Assembly (NCBI GenBank): GCA_005882955.1
Contig: VBBB01000073.1
Coordinates: forward strand, 1-13,574
Direction: 5' to 3'
Source of the DNA: Candidatus Bathyarchaeota archaeon
Lineage (GTDB): Archaea; Thermoproteota; Bathyarchaeia; 40CM-2-53-6
Length of the DNA stretch: 13,574 nt
Positions 13,024 through 13,574 of the stretch are shown here, one piece after another. Numbering within the stretch: the first letter of the stretch is position 1; each line of letters opens with the position of its first letter. The notes below the pieces were generated by a model that did not search any database, was not told where the DNA came from, and saw nothing but the letters and a program-made list of their open reading frames with translations. Position numbers and translations under genes: made by a program.

Positions 13024-13574
13024 CTATTCCGAACTTCGGCGCTCCTCAGCGGAATGCGAATCAGACGAAGGGTCCTGTTTCGTTTTCTGAATTCTCGTGT
13101 ATGCGAACAGTAGCAAGAGTCCGAAGCCCATCCAGATGCTGCCGAAGATCCTGCCAAGCGGGTGAAGAACGACTACGAGAAGCCAGATCGCTAGATCTGC
13201 GATTATGGTTAGCACTCCTATAATTGGAATTGTGTACCGCTCGTAACTCGCTGAAGCCTCATTGGTGTTTCTCTTCCAAAATGGCCTGATGCTAATGCTT
13301 CCTGGAGTCTTGAATGGACGGAAAACGGCCTTCTCTTTGTTTCTAAGAGAGATTAGGCTTAGACCGACGATCACATATGCGATTAGAGCTCCAAAATTGT
13401 ACAACTCTGCCACAAAGCTGAGCTCACCTGAGAGAGCAAGCGCGACAGATACCGAAGAAAACGCGATTATCGAAATGAATGGGGTATTGCGCTTCTTGTG
13501 GAGTCTTCCGAACGCCTTGGGTATTACGCCGTCCCGGCTCATTGCGTAGCTTATGCGTGACGATCCAATTATCC
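13024..13574 (-). CDS. APC-superfamily amino acid permease, C-terminal part
   Basis: The minus-strand frame is open from the right edge to a TAG at 13024, so only about the last 182 residues are present. The entry block GSSRISYAMSRDGVIPKAFG (starting upstream of the Met codon at 13542) is the loop between helices 7-8 and 9 typical of amino acid/polyamine/organocation transporters, so 13542 is not the true start. Helices follow at FISIIAFSSVSVALALSG, FVAELYNFGALIAYVIVGLS, YTIPIIGVLTIIADLAIWLL and a last GSIWMGFGLLLLFAYTRI. A short charged cytosolic tail ends in EERRSSE. The loop RNKEKAVFRPFKTPGS is also an APC trait. Substrate is probably an amino acid or amine, not resolvable here. Confidence 0.9.
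   Translation of the reverse strand, partial: IIGSSRISYAMSRDGVIPKAFGRLHKKRNTPFISIIAFSSVSVALALSGELSFVAELYNFGALIAYVIVGLSLISLRNKEKAVFRPFKTPGSISIRPFWKRNTNEASASYERYTIPIIGVLTIIADLAIWLLVVVLHPLGRIFGSIWMGFGLLLLFAYTRIQKTKQDPSSDSHSAEERRSSE

Noticed and set aside
1..13574. CRISPR array, insertion sequence, phage or toxin-antitoxin module
   Set aside because: No regularly spaced repeats, transposase or integrase motifs, or small toxin/antitoxin pair is visible on either strand.

Overview
The window looks archaeal. Several genes have TATA-like boxes about 25-30 nt upstream of the start codon and leave almost no 5' leader. Short oligo-T tracts follow genes where terminators would be expected. TTG and GTG starts are frequent. 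Small membrane proteins with C-terminal zinc ribbons are typical of Thermoproteota such as Nitrososphaeria or Bathyarchaeia. The lineage is an inference from gene content and signals, since no rRNA gene or other marker is present. Base composition is roughly balanced and even, and I see no transposase, integrase, CRISPR array or tRNA.

Layout. 1-607: the N-terminal part of an MFS transporter (minus) whose start appears frameshifted. 607-1884: an FAD-dependent monooxygenase (minus). 1900-3517: a nicotinamidase-like cysteine hydrolase and a nucleoside hydrolase (plus), apparently overlapping, possibly for nucleoside/NAD salvage. 3599-3949: a small VOC-fold protein with a clear promoter, followed by an intergenic region rich in inverted repeats. 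4236-6407: three small multi-pass membrane proteins on the plus strand. The first and third end in a zinc ribbon; the middle one has a premature stop followed in frame by the decayed remains of one. 6450-7611: a Nudix hydrolase and a GNAT acetyltransferase (minus), downstream of an acyl-CoA mutase. 7650-12036: a divergent cobalamin-dependent acyl-CoA mutase locus, with mutase large chain A (minus), a MeaB-type GTPase (plus) and mutase large chain B (plus) overlapping it by 8 nt. 12091-12510: a hotdog thioesterase (minus). 12546-12941: a coiled-coil protein of unknown function (plus). 13024-13574: the C-terminal part of an APC-family permease (minus).

How the genes may work together. The mutase chains plus MeaB are the catalytic and chaperone parts of methylmalonyl-CoA mutase or a related carbon-skeleton mutase. 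No B12-binding small subunit and no epimerase is encoded here, so these must lie elsewhere. The chains differ at the position of the substrate-contacting tyrosine (Phe in A, Tyr in B), and only A has the long N-terminal extension. Two related enzymes may therefore be served by one MeaB and a shared small subunit. The thioesterase next door also fits acyl-CoA metabolism.

The most unusual parts are the membrane/zinc-ribbon cluster, with its shared promoter elements and zinc-ribbon relic, and the asymmetric mutase pair. I did not find a convincing wholly new defence or mobile system.
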